From positions 1,588,276-1,648,275 of the forward strand of contig NW_019091387.1 in the NCBI RefSeq assembly GCF_001949145.1: DNA of 60,000 nucleotides. The letters run 5' to 3'. Under the pieces are notes generated by a model that was given only the letters and a program-made list of their open reading frames with translations, made no database searches and had not been told where the DNA came from. This document shows positions 1 to 11,976 of the stretch, piece by piece. The stretch's first letter is position 1. Each line of letters opens with the position of its first letter. The stretch is from Acanthaster planci (taxonomy: Eukaryota; Echinodermata; Asteroidea; Valvatida; Acanthasteridae). The translations under genes were made by a program, and so were the position numbers.

Positions 1-2300
1 AGTTAATGTTGGCAGCTGTTTCAATAGTAATTGAATTCTGAGTCTCAGAAAGTGTGGAATACGTTTGTTCATGGAATATACTGCAGTGTAACATAACAGA
101 TTGGCTGATGGACATGAACCCGTATCCCTCAGGCATTTTGCAGTCGTTCTATTAGATATGTAATTTCCAAACAGCATCATTTCTCGTTTTTGACCGAAGC
201 TAGATTGGGTTGTGTGTATGAATTTGAAAAATGTTATTTTCTCATTTCTTGCAGTGTTCGCAATTAAACACCATTAAGTTTTATATCACTAAATTATCTT
301 TCCATCAAATAATATGACTATATAATGTTTAACAATGTGCTTAAATATTTGTGTCCTGCTTTGAAAGACAAAGTAGCAACCTTCATTTGACATAAACAGC
401 ACCATAAGTTATTTTGAGTGTAAATGTCCAGTGAATGCTGGAAATCTTGTTGAATGTTCCAACTTTTTTTTTTTAACTGAGGAAACTGAAAGTTACATGG
501 GCAAGTTTTTATGCTAAAAATGCATTTTTATATTGACTTTTCATGGACGTGGTTCCCAATCTCTCATGGTGATTTAAACTTGTATCAACTGTAAGCTGCA
601 TCATTTAAATGCACCGAAAACAAAAATTTTCATTTTTAATTCTGTCCAATTTTTATAGGTACAGATGAGATTTTGCAATCTTGCAAATAAGGGTTCACAG
701 AAAGCAAAGTTGTAAACATTGTTGGATGCAAATCAAGAGAAACCATTCTTCAGAAGATTGAAATTTAATGCTCCTTTTGTGCACAAATTAATCGAGACCC
801 CACATCCCTTTGTGGGGGAAGCTTTTGAGTATAAATGTATCGTGCACTTAACAACTCACACTTTTCCACCCAAACCAACTAAAACATGTTCCACTCTGTA
901 TCAATAAGTCAGAAAGTGAAGAAGAACTTGGACCCAGAACTTGCATGTTTTTTAACCAAAGTCCGATTTATATCATTTTAAAAGGATTTTGCAATCAGAA
1001 AGTGCAGGTAACTTCTTTTTGACAGTTTCACACTAGAATTGATTTGTTTTCCCTTTGTGCTGTGGACCGTCTGGTGTAAAGTACATGTACATTCAGAGCC
1101 ACCAGACCTTGCAGCGTTTGCCTCTTTTCAAATTGACTTTCAAGGTCTCTTTCTCAACATATATGCACTTAGTCATTAACTTTTTGCCTGCAAATGTTTA
1201 TTAGATGTTAGTGTGGCAGGGCTTTTCCAAGAAACTGAGGAAGTAAAATCACAAGACCTCTTTTGCTGGCGTGACAGTTTCTAAGTGGATGTTGAAGTAC
1301 CGGGACCATAAAGCCAAGGCAGAACAAATTATGGTGGGGAAGAACTGTCAAATACTTCCAGGGGAGTGTAGAGTTGAAAGCCCAGCTGATGTGACAGGCA
1401 AGATTCTGGCACCCTGACTGTCCGGGTCTTTCTGTGAAGTCCCTCACATTTTACATGTATTGGAAACAAAAATACCAGTTGTATTCCTAGTGCATTATGT
1501 CTTGCCAGTTAAAAGTTTGTTCCCCTTCGAGTGCCGATCTTTGATTGGCTAAAATTCCCCCTCTGCAAGTTTTCATTTAAATTCGGCAACACACTGCGGT
1601 GAAAGCTTTTGAACTTCAAATAGTCTCCACAAGCTGTACAAATATTCAACTATTTTGCTGACTAAGTTTTTGCAATTAAACCATGCCCAAACAACAAGAG
1701 TACAAGCATTGTACCAAACAGTGTACATGTACAGTACATGTATTGTCATTGGAGAGAGTCAGCATATGGGTGTGGTGTGACAAAATTATATTGTTAGCCA
1801 TACACGTAGCCTCCTGAAGAGAATTCTTATTTGCAATTCATGTATGTAGTCATCATGCTGTACGTACAGCAGATGTTTCTCAAAACATTCGTTAACACTA
1901 TTTTCAAAGCATGCTGTGACTCCTGAGCAATGTGAATGAGTTTGCCTTCTGCTTGTAATATTTGCTGAATTGTGTACAGACTTAAAGGGTGTTATGTTCA
2001 CAGGATTGAAACATATATTCAGAATCTTTCAGTCCTCAGAAACTGACAAGAAAGTTTGTTCTATAAAAATAGGATAATTATTGTGAAATATAATACAGCT
2101 TAAGACTTCCATTTTTATTTTCCAGCGGAATAGTGTTTGTTACAGTTATGTTGTCTTCACTGCTATCAGAGTTCAAGATGGAACAGGACAGATAGGCACA
2201 AAGTCATTGATTTCTTTAAAGCAATTCTTCACCGGTATAATGTCTGAAGACTACTTGTGGTCACCGATATTGAATATGTAACAATTTATCAATATTATCC
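1..2300. other. AT-rich non-coding stretch
   Basis: No open frame here has coding character; the few short ones are below what chance gives in this composition. I see scattered TACATG-type palindromes (for example around 1080 and 1725-1742), homopolymer T runs and no paired terminal repeats. It may be upstream intergenic DNA or an intron of a gene lying to the left; the sequence does not decide. Confidence 0.6.
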
Positions 2301-2399
2301 AAGGGAAAGCCTCCAATTTCCTCCAATTTCTGAAACACCGACTGCTTTTTCGATCCACAGTTATTGGTTGCAAATATCCAGTTGTAAGTCCAATTAACT

Positions 2400-3100
2400 G
2401 GGAGTTATATCTATTTAGTTTCGTGCTTTGCGTAGTAATGTCAGTTTAGCAAATTATGACCAATTTTCCTGCAACACCGCGCCTTCAGTTCTTGCCTTTC
2501 TTGGAATTTTTTCTTCACCGTCGTTGACCTAACCAAATCAAGCCACTGAATGTTGTCACGTCCACAGACCGTTTTATTCGCCGATCCAGTCTTGAAATAC
2601 TGCGACAGGTGCAGATTGTTAGACGCGAAAGAATTTTTCAAAGATGCGCGCGCGTGACTCTGGGAGAATTACAGGAAGATGGCACCAAGTGTCAGATTCG
2701 GTCTTGGGGTCAGCATCTCACTGATCAGCATCTTAAACGTATAGAAGATACCGCTCAGCTAATTCAACGAAAACACAGGCGATCATATGAGTTGTGACAG
2801 CTAAAATATACGCACTGGAAAACGAAAACCCTTTCAGGGCTCTTAGAAAATACCAGGATGAATCTCTTTTTATAGACCCCAATCGTTCGTGAACAAATTT
2901 GTGATCGTGGGTGGACTGCACAAACTAGTGTGCTCCTCCAGCCTAGCTTGAGCAACGGACATTGAAAATGACTGGCCAAACCCTGAACCAAACAGTGTTG
3001 TATCATGTGTTTTTATTCCTCCATGGTTGTATGCTGCAGCTTAGATGGTGTTACGGGACAACCGCAACCATAAGACTCCCCCACTCCCCAGATGCAGAAT
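2400..3100. other. CpG-richer segment with overlapping open frames on both strands
   Basis: This segment is visibly richer in CG dinucleotides than its surroundings (for instance a run of alternating CG near 2646). Two overlapping open frames look more protein-like than their neighbours. One is on the minus strand over 2441-2641 (about 66 codons, rich in Lys, Arg and Gln). The other is on the plus strand over 2609-2797 (about 62 codons, with a charged stretch LGELQEDGTKCQIRS). Neither has a recognisable domain, and both may be by-products of a CpG-rich promoter-proximal region or of a decayed element. It lies about 1.8 kb upstream of the first exon candidate at 4559. I assign no function. Confidence 0.3.
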
Positions 3101-3144
3101 GACGTTTGTTACTTGCGTAAAAACGTGCGACACAGGACCCTATT

Positions 3145-3480
3145 AAGAGGGTTCAGGTTGGCGCAGCGGTACTTTCCTTCCATCTCTGCGAACTGGGTCC
3201 GAGTCCCGCCCAATCTACCATGTAGATTGTGTTCTCTCAGTCTCCACCTGATTCTCTCTCTCTCTGTGTGTTTTTTCCCCAGTATAGTTGTCTAGGGTGC
3301 CCCTAAATCTGAATACCCCTTCACTGCCGTCGTTCCTAGGGAGAACAGTTTGGTCAGGGCTTTACAACCGATAGGGTTTTACAATAGTTATGTGAGGAGT
3401 AAATCTCCATCGGGCGCAATTTTTCCCGATCCCAGAGCTCTGAATTCTCCCCCATCTTCGGCCAATGTTCAGTTTGTTTC
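3145..3480 (+). repeat. tRNA-derived SINE (head plus unrelated body)
   Basis: The head carries an RNA polymerase III type internal promoter. Box A TGGCGCAGCGG is at 3159-3169 and fits the TRGYNNARNNG consensus. Box B GGTCCGAGTCC is at 3196-3206, one base away from GGTTCRANTCC. The spacing is 27 bases, a little short for a tRNA-derived unit. A pyrimidine-rich, CT-repeat-containing body follows (about 3235-3285), then a segment with no tRNA relation. No flanking target duplication was identified, so both ends are approximate. The tRNA part does not fold as an intact tRNA, so it is not called as a tRNA gene. Confidence 0.6.
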
Positions 3481-4558
3481 CAAAGTCGGAAAAACAGTCA
3501 GTATCTTTCTGCAATTCACATTATAGACATGGTAGATGGTGAAGCCACACCATGGGAATCCGTGACCATTAACTATTTAATAAGCAGGATATTACTCAAG
3601 ATTTTGTGCGTATCCCAAGCAATAGACTCTCGAATGTGTCAGAAAAACGTCGATCATGGAAGACGGATAAGAATGTCTTCGCTTTCAATTATCGCAGCTA
3701 TGAAATGCCGCGATATGTTATCACTTGTTCATAACTTTGCCTAGTGGCCGGTCGGTTGTTCAGGAATACTTTTTGAACACGTCACCTTTTGAACCTATTT
3801 CACCGTTCTGTTACCTGTGTTATATCAACAACACAGTTCGTTTTAAACAAACATGTACGTGTACATCACGCATACATTGTACAGTATATTAACTTCGGAA
3901 CTTGAGAAAATGTTGGTAAAAATGTGTTGGTGAGTTTTGTGGAGCCCTTTTTCGTATGTAGGCCGTTTTCGCGGTCACCAGACCTCCTCCATGATCAGCG
4001 TCCCAAGGAATGAGAACTCCCGTCTTATCTGCCTGTGTTACAATCAAAATGAAACTTGGGCTGAATTAACTCCTAGCCAATAATCGCCCATTTCGTTATG
4101 GGATTTGGCTTAGAACGATGGACCAATCAGGTGAGGCGTTTGATTGTTTGTGTGCAGGGCAGTGCTCAGTTAATATACTGTGCAAACCACACTCTACTAC
4201 ACCTGTACATGTACATGTACATTGTCACATGTACCCGTACGTCATTACGGCCCTACGTGTACACGTACAGGCTTAAAGCTTACACGTTCAGTCTTGTGGG
4301 CCTAGCCTGGAACGCCCGGTTGTGGTAAAATCCCCAGCAAATAAATAAACGGAGCCACCTTCTCGGCAAGGATTGCCCAGGTCCGTCGTTCAGGCAGGAG
4401 TTTTAAAACATTGTAATTTGTAGTTTCAAAAACATGTATGAATTTGTAGTTCGTCCTGCCGAATTCAGTTTCACTGTCAATAAATAGCTGGGGGACCAGC
4501 TTGACTCCAGCGTGATTTTCCACTTTTAACTGGACCGGCCAAATCTGGCGGAACCATC
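3481..4558. other. Region upstream of first exon candidate; possible promoter side
   Basis: This interval is mixed in composition and somewhat richer in CG than the following intron. It contains no TATA box at a convincing distance from the ATG at 4559. A perfect TGTACATGTACATGTACA run lies at 4204-4221, followed by further GTAC-containing palindromes up to 4270. If 4559 begins a first coding exon, the promoter and 5' untranslated region should lie here, but no specific site can be supported. Confidence 0.35.
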
Positions 4559-4667
4559 ATGTCAAAGATTCTGTCTCGTTCGCTGAGCTTGAGAGACGCT
4601 GGCGGGCGATTCAAGCCGAACACATGGGACAAATTGGTCAATAGGAACCGCAACAAGAGGCTGTTAG
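4559..4667 (+). CDS. Candidate alternative first coding exon A
   Basis: An ATG at 4559, with A at position -3, opens a frame of 36 codons plus one base. It ends at a perfect donor, GTAAGTGTG, whose GT is at 4668-4669. The peptide begins MSKILSRSLSLRDAGGRF, is basic (many Arg, Lys and Asn) and ends NRNRNKRLLG; the RSLSLR stretch could be a kinase target. It has no signal peptide and no known domain. The exit phase (one base into the next codon) is identical to that of the candidate exons at 26568 and 34880, which supports alternative first exons of one gene. The frame stays open past the donor to 4813, and a weaker donor near 4770 is in the same phase. The gene is not identified. A calcium channel beta subunit is one family whose gene layout would fit. 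Transcript evidence is needed. Confidence 0.5.
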
Positions 4668-7600
4668 GTAAGTGTGTTGTCAGTGGCGTTGTGATTATCC
4701 GTGTACAAGTTAACGACTTTCAAATCGAAGACTCAGTTCCAGCATTTCCAAATAGTAACAGGCCTTCAGGTAGGTTTATTTGTGTTTGTACGGTTTCTCA
4801 TCTATGCTGGTAAACGATTCCATAGGAAGCAAGATATGAGACTCAGAGATCCCCCCCTCCCTGCTAGTGCTCTGTGTTGGTCATTGCATGGTCATTGTTT
4901 CACTGGTATCTCAGGAATTCTTTTCAAGCAAAGTAGGGGGGATGTGTTGGGTGACAAAGTCCAGAGGGATTGGACATATGGGGGATACCCCTCCATCTCG
5001 TTTCTTGCTGGGAAAAGATGATTCTGTGTATGATCATGCTATTCATCATGTTCATAATTATTATGTTAATAGTGACTTATAGTGATTGGTTAACGATGTT
5101 GAGTATGATGAACAGGATGAAGTGCTGTTGTGGTTGTCTGTCACCTGATAATTGAATATAATTATTTCATTCCTGCATTGGCGAAGGGTAATTTTTAGGG
5201 GGGACTATTTCGTTTCTCCTTCTCCCCAAAGCATGTAAATAGCTCCAAAACTTAGATTTTTTTCTACAAAAAAATTCCGGGCCAAAATTGCAGAATTTCC
5301 TGCTACTCATCTGTCCCACCACTAAGCTGTCTACAAGGACACTTCACTGCCCACACATACATGTGTACAGTGCCTGTGTTGCTGTGTGTGTTGTGTGTTC
5401 TTGTTCATCCCACTATGCCTCTGTGTATCTAGTACCCTGGAGCTAACTTGGACTTTTCTTTTGACATCTTTGGAGGACTCCTACCCCCTCCAAAAACAAA
5501 AAAACCACCCCCCCCCAAAAAAAAAACACCGGTGGCTCTGGATCTACCCTTGCAAGTTGCATTCCTGCTGTAGAAATGCCTAAATTTGACTTCTCATCCT
5601 TCGGGAAGAGTTTCATATACCAAGGCCAATAATTATTTATTCCCTTCAGTGACCTTTTAGCCTTCAGAAAGCAAAAACATGTCCAGAAAAATTCAATTTA
5701 GGAGGAAAAAACCAAGTTGTTTACTTATAAAACAGAATTTTTCAGACCAGTCTCATAGGGTTTGTGCACGGAGTGTCAAGTGGCGTCTGTGTGTGGAACT
5801 CTTTCCCCCTGATGATTCATGTATGCATTGATGCTGATCCAGGGTTTCCCAATGATCATTTGAAGTTGCTTTGGCTAGGTAAAATTTCCCATGAGACAGG
5901 AACTTTCCATATAGGCCCCTAAAAATTGTTGAATTCCAGTGCTTCACATCCAAAATGAACCGAAGGGCCAAAGTATGATAAATGATTCTAATAAACTTAT
6001 AAGAGGACAAAACAAACATGGAAACTGCTAACTATAAAATACCAAGCAGGTTTTTTATGGTATGTTGTGTTGTATGGTCTGCCAAGTAACAACACAGCAA
6101 AAATTACAGTAAACTAATGTACGAGGTATCGCTAGTTGTGAGCCATGATGTGTTGATGTGTTGATGAATGATGCTATGGGTCTCACACAGTATATGTAAC
6201 AGTTGTGGACCAAATCAAAATCATTTGCTGTATTATTTTACCATGGATTTGGGTAGAAATTTGTCTAGAAAATACACATTATTTAAGAAAATGTTTCTTT
6301 TAAAAAATGCAAATCTAAATGTTAAATTCAACTGATCTTAAATCTAATTACATTTATCAAAATTGCAGTATGCATTATTGAAGTGTGTTACTTGTATTAT
6401 CCTGTGGCTGGGGAAAATTCATCAATACCACCGTTGTACTGAAATGTTTCAGTGCAAGTCCCGGACACTGGACAGTATTGTCATTCATCATTGCTCTGCA
6501 ATAGTTCAGCGCGTAGTATTTGTGACAGGTGATTTTACATGTAGATCCAATCCCTGAAAGATTATGTGTGTGTTTCTGTTTCAACATGTAATTTGCTAGT
6601 CTTTGACTAGCATCTAGTAAAATAAGGAGAATGTCTGAAAATAAAACTGTCTTTGCAGTGCCAAGAGAAAAGTGCACAGAAAACATGCTACAGTTGTTTT
6701 AAAAATACCTGGTTTGGACATTGACCAAAAACGTTTAATCTTATATCAACCATGTAATGTAGGTGTGGTATATTTGCACATCCATTTATTCCACTTACCA
6801 CTTGAATCAGGATTTGTATCACAGAACCAGACGATGGACAAGGCACACCTGCTAAACCTTTACAAGGTTACTACTGGTATATTGAAACTAGGTCAAGTGA
6901 ATTTTTTACCACAGGTCTCCTAAAATCACATTTCAAAATCAGACTTTGGACAATATGACCAGTACAAATACCAAACAATATGATGTGCCACAGCACCCAT
7001 CTTTTTGATCAGTGATGGACCTGAAATAGGTTACTTGAATCAACAAGTTTGGAGGTGATTCGTAAAAATGTTTTCTTTTAAAAGAAAACAGTTTTTACGG
7101 GTACAGTACATGTACATGTAGTTTGTAGTGCATCGTTATTCTGTTGGTTTTTTGGTTTATTTGGTTTTTTTTGTTTCAAGTAGAGCGTATTCACATCAGT
7201 TGGAATCATGCATTGCAAATATAAGTTGAAATTTAAAAGCTAATGTCTGGTTCTTTTGTGAAGGTTGAAGTACCGGTGGCTGTGATATGACTGATGCCCA
7301 TATAACCACTGGTACAGATTTGCCGTAGATGATTATATATTTTTTTTTAATTGTTGGTACATGTACCATGGATAAATTTCCATAAAAGAAATTGAAATAC
7401 ATGTGTAAGTGTAACAGCTGACATTATGACATCGGAAACCATAAAACATACTAGGCTTGTATTTTGTACAACATACCGGTACAAGGTGAAGTGCTTAAGG
7501 GTTTTGTTTGGACAAGAATACGAGTTTGATCTGTACATTTTGAACATGTTGTTTCTGGTTTTATTTTCCTTTGTTTGTTTTACATGTGTTAGTGTTTAGT

Positions 7601-10300
7601 AATGCCCTTCTGTAATACCTTTGGGGTCAACTCTTGCATCAAAACATCACAAAAAGGCAATACCGCCTAAGTCATATTGTACTACTGCCGAAAACTAATA
7701 TGATTTCCTTTGTCATTGCCAGATACTCTGCAGTGCCCAATTTGCCATATGAGAGCTTTCTTTGCAGCTGAACAAGACCGTATCTCCTGTCTGATATGGC
7801 CCGCAGCATGCCAATCCTGCTATTTTTTTGTTTGTTGCAAGTGGTTGTGATTAACTTGAGCACTTGAAAAGTCATTTGTGGCATGCCTTGTGGATTGGTG
7901 GATTGGCAGTGGTGTACATGTACATGTATCTGATTTCGTGTTTGCCTACCACCAGTGGGAACTAATGCTGTACCCTTTAGTAAGTGGTTCATTCAATGTT
8001 TAGAAACTTTAAAATTGTACTCATATGACAATGAGCATAAAAACACATACTTAACCTATTGCTCCGACAATAAACAAGAACAAATAGAAGCTAAAGCCAG
8101 TTATACTTAGGGGACAAAGTTGGGGTAAAGTTTCCAGGAGTGGGGTCAGGAGCTAAGCTTATTGCTGTGGAGTCGGGGACATTTTTGCCCATGAAGACAT
8201 TATTTTGTCAAACCATCAAGAAATAATCATGTTTCTCAATCCCAGTTTTTACCCTAAATTAAAACATGATTTGGGACCCTGTTCCTGTAGGGTATTTGCT
8301 GCTATGTAAAGTGACAAGTGATAATGATATTCCAAACAAGGCTGACCTCCCCATTGCATGACCTTGCTTGCACAGGTCTTTGAATTGAAGTGACTGAATT
8401 ATAATACATGCCTTGTAACTTAAGATTGTGGACTCACCTGCATGTTGTATGCAGGGATTCCTTGTCAGCAGTTCACTGTCCATTTTAATAGCTCCATGGT
8501 GATGATGATGCCGACACTGCAGTGATCAGGAGGATTTTTTTCAAGTCTTTATTTAAAATGGACAGAGGCATCAGTGTTGTACACGTAGAGGTATATTGCA
8601 CCCTTGTACAAGTATGTTAGATGTAATATAATAAGGGGAATAAGTTTGTACTTGGCTGGTCTTATTAGTATATGAGCATTCCAGACCAGCAAAGTACATG
8701 TATAAACAATGCTTCTTCCCATTCATAAATTTATACCTTTTAAGTCAGAAACTTAAAATAAGTTAGCAAATAAGGTTCAGTGATTTTGTTCAATTGTAAT
8801 TCACTTTTATCAAACACCCTTTAGCCGTATTATGGTATGTAGTGGTAGCTCTCATGAGTAGTCATAAATAATGTCCTGATAGTTACTTGCAGATGTAGAT
8901 TAGCAGGCATGTGGCACATACTGCATGAGGTGGTGTAGAACTCTCAAAATAGGGACTCAGTGGTGTTACACAGACAAAGATTGTGAACACTCAACCAGTA
9001 CCAAAAAGGGACTAGATTTCACAGAAGTCTCACTTTTATTTCACAGTTGGATTGTTTGGATCAGCCAGTCAGTGCTTCATCTCGTAGCGTTTAAGACTTG
9101 CCATGTGACAAGCTTTTGACCCATGGTAATAGCTAAACTGTCTTATAATGAATTATGGTTAATTGTCTCATATTGGTGAATGCCAGAAAGAACATACATG
9201 TGATACCTGTATTGATGATGATGGAAATTCAATTGAAAATTGACTTTGGCAGACCTTCAACTTGTAATTGTATCCCCAACTGTGACTCACAGTGTAGTAT
9301 CTGCAAGTCATTCTAGTTCTCCTTTACCAGGAAACAGATAAAGACATGGATGGGGAAAAGGAGTTAGCAACTTGGCACTTTCCCCCTCTTCCATGTATTC
9401 ACAGCACCCGATAACTAGCATTTTGAGCCATATGTAGTGGAAGTTGGCAGTGTTAAACTTGTTAGTACATGTAACTGACTTTTCTTCCAGATTTTGAGTT
9501 TTGTTCAGACAGCTGAGATAGTTTCCTTGTATTTTAATATGAGCTGTTTGGCATAAATATGTACAATTATTCCAATTTACCGTAACTGTTTCAATTGCTT
9601 TTATAAATTGTTAATACTGGTGTGTGAAAAATTTGTCAAGTTAAAAATAATATGAATCGCAAATTTGTGACAGCACTTGAAAGATACTTAATGAGCACTT
9701 GTGCATCACTTTGTAAATCAACCATGGAATTCCAGGAGTTGCCATTTGTTTTATCTTTCCAGCTCAATCTCAGCAAACACACAGTGGCTATGACTTGATG
9801 TTTAAATATATTGACCTAGCTGTGAAAGTGACATGCATGACATCTCAGCCTGTTGACAAGCTATTTGTTGCCAAATATTGTTGCCTTTAGTAAGGCATAT
9901 CATGGGAAGTCAAACACTTCTACTGAAGCCAGTAGGAGGATGTGTTCAAATTAATGTGTTCTGAGTAACAGGATGTTCCAACTTGTTAGTCGTGTGGATA
10001 CTCCAGCAATAGTCACATGCAATTCAGTGTAATAGGGGCAGCTGATATGGTACATGTAGTTATTGACAGTACCTGTATATAATGGCTTTAGTCAGGCTTC
10101 TCTCAATAAATGTCACATTTTTAAAAGTCAGTTCTGCACGTAATTCTACATACATTAAATAGTTGGGCTCTGCCCAATGGATGATACAGAGACGACATGT
10201 ACATGTAGGTATGACTATACAATCTGTGATATGCTTGGTCATCTGCCAAACTTTGTGGAGAGTTCTAGTTAAATTTCATGGCTTTTTAGAATACGGTAAG
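4668..10300. other. Probable intron sequence without recognisable genes
   Basis: From the donor at 4668 to the foldback element at 10301 the sequence is AT-rich. It contains many isolated TACATG palindromes (for example 7914-7928) and a C- and A-homopolymer tract at 5500-5530. It also has a short GATGTGTT duplication near 6148. No open frame has a coding look, and no convincing acceptor-exon-donor arrangement was seen. Confidence 0.5.
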
Positions 10301-11789
10301 TTAGCAGGGGTGCAAAAAAGTCCAATGGGAACAGTTCCCATTGAAGATTGACCGCGACCATACTAAACCTATGGATCAAACTACTGTTGCACAGAGATCG
10401 ATAGCTGCACGCGAAAATGGTTGTATGGTTCCCAGTCTCCAACTCCGTACGTACTGTACAGCAGCATACCCTGCATGCACACAGTGAAGCACTGTATATA
10501 CGTGTACACACATTGTGTAGAGGGCTTTTCCTGTACAGGTTCATCTCATTTGTGGCAGATTTGGCGGAATTAATCTGATTTTGTTATTTTTTGGTCAGAT
10601 TTAGCTGATTTTGTCATGATTTGTACAGCATAGGCAATGTGGTCAGCCAGTCTTACGAGGCCCAAACACAGCAAATAAACATTCCATCACGGTAAAAAAA
10701 GTCCACGTGGGTATGTGTGGTGGATTGACATGAAGGAATGTTGCGGCAAGTTTCTCGCGGAAGAAAAAGTCCAATGGAAACATGCCTTTAGTTTGCTCTG
10801 AACAATTCCCTGGGTTTCAAAAACAGTAAATGAAAATAAGGATGTGTTTACTTTCCCCCAAATTCTTGTCTGTCAGATTTACCTAACAGAGTACGCAGCT
10901 GAAAGTTTGATGCATACTGCATGTACTGGTATGTCCATTTGACAGGTCGTTGACTCCATGATTTTGTTAACTACAGAACATAGCTGGGATAAAACAGCTA
11001 CTTGAGATGGTTTTATAAACAGGTCCAATAAAGGCTTCTCAGGTTGCACAGTAAAGGAGGCCTCTGAGAGTAGGTCATGTTATTTTTTGGGCTACCTGTA
11101 TGACCATACCTTTCAAGGCAGTTTCTGTTGGTTTCCTTTTTTTGGGATCATGTACCTGTATTAGTTTGAAGTGGGGAGGGGGCAGCTAAGTTGGCAGGAT
11201 GCACACATGATCATACATGTGCATCTGCTGCTGCATTGGTGGCACAGTGATGGTACAATATCACAGGTTTTGGCTGACGCATACTGAGTTTGTGAAACAC
11301 ATCTTATTCTTAGGCCGCGTTTCCATTGAACTTTTTATTCCGCGGTCAAGCGGAATCTTACCGTGACATTCCTTCATGTCAGTCTACAGCACTTTTTGAC
11401 CGTATTGAATAGAACATTCTGCATTGAGAGTGCTGCACATATCACCTTTGACCTGAGCAGGATATGACAAAAATCATGAAAATGGAATATCTGAAAAAAA
11501 TGACAACATCTGACAAATTCAGCCAAATCTGCCAAGAACAACACGTACATACATGTTTGCGTGTGTGGCTCTCTCTGGGTACGCTTCACTGTCTGTGCAG
11601 ACCATATGTTGGTGTGCTCTGTGTAATGAGGCAGGGAACCATGCAACTATTTTCACGCACATGCCCACTGTTGATCTCTATGCACGTGTAGTAGTGAGCT
11701 ACCCTGCTTATTTAGCGGTTTCCATTGTGTTTGCTGTCAGTCCGCATTATGAAACTGTTCCCATTGGATGTTTCTTATGCCCCTGCTAA
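10301..11789. mobile_element. Large foldback (long inverted repeat) element, about 1.5 kb
   Basis: Two arms of roughly 480-490 bp are imperfect reverse complements of each other, around a loop of about 520 bp. The ends read TTAGCAGGGG at 10301-10310 and CCCCTGCTAA at 11780-11789. Matching inner blocks occur in the right order and at nearly constant coordinate sums. These are TCCAATGGGAACAGTT (10321-10336) with 11753-11768, GGCAGATTTGGC (10554-10565) with 11522-11533, and GACATGAAGGAATGT (10727-10741) with 11366-11380. The innermost block is at about 10765-10791 with 11310-11336. No transposase frame lies between the arms, so it is non-autonomous or decayed. The superfamily is not clear, and no clean target duplication was found. 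The right arm overlaps a second element (11310-11976). Confidence 0.75.
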
Positions 11790-11976
11790 ATACTATGGCT
11801 GCGTGGGAATCTTCCGTGATCACTTTCGGCCTGGTACCCTCAGTTTTATACCACAGTCACGATAAATTGACTGGAATGTCTGGTAACTACTTGTCCCTCT
11901 TGGATTTAATGTTGTCATTCTACAGGAAAGTCACAGTAAGTTAATGAGAAAAAGTTTAATGGGAACACGGCTTTAG
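11310..11976. mobile_element. Second inverted-repeat element sharing an end with the foldback
   Basis: The terminal-repeat-like sequence at 11310-11336 (beginning TTAGGCCGCGTTTCCATTG) recurs in reverse at 11949-11976 (GGGAACACGGCTTTAG at its end). The similarity continues inward through a CACAGTAAG/CTTACCGTG block. The unit is about 667 bp and carries no gene. The same terminal motif, reversed, occurs at about 10765-10791, so this motif appears at least three times within 1.3 kb. That points to nested or serial insertion of one family. The order of the insertions cannot be decided from this copy alone. Confidence 0.5.
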
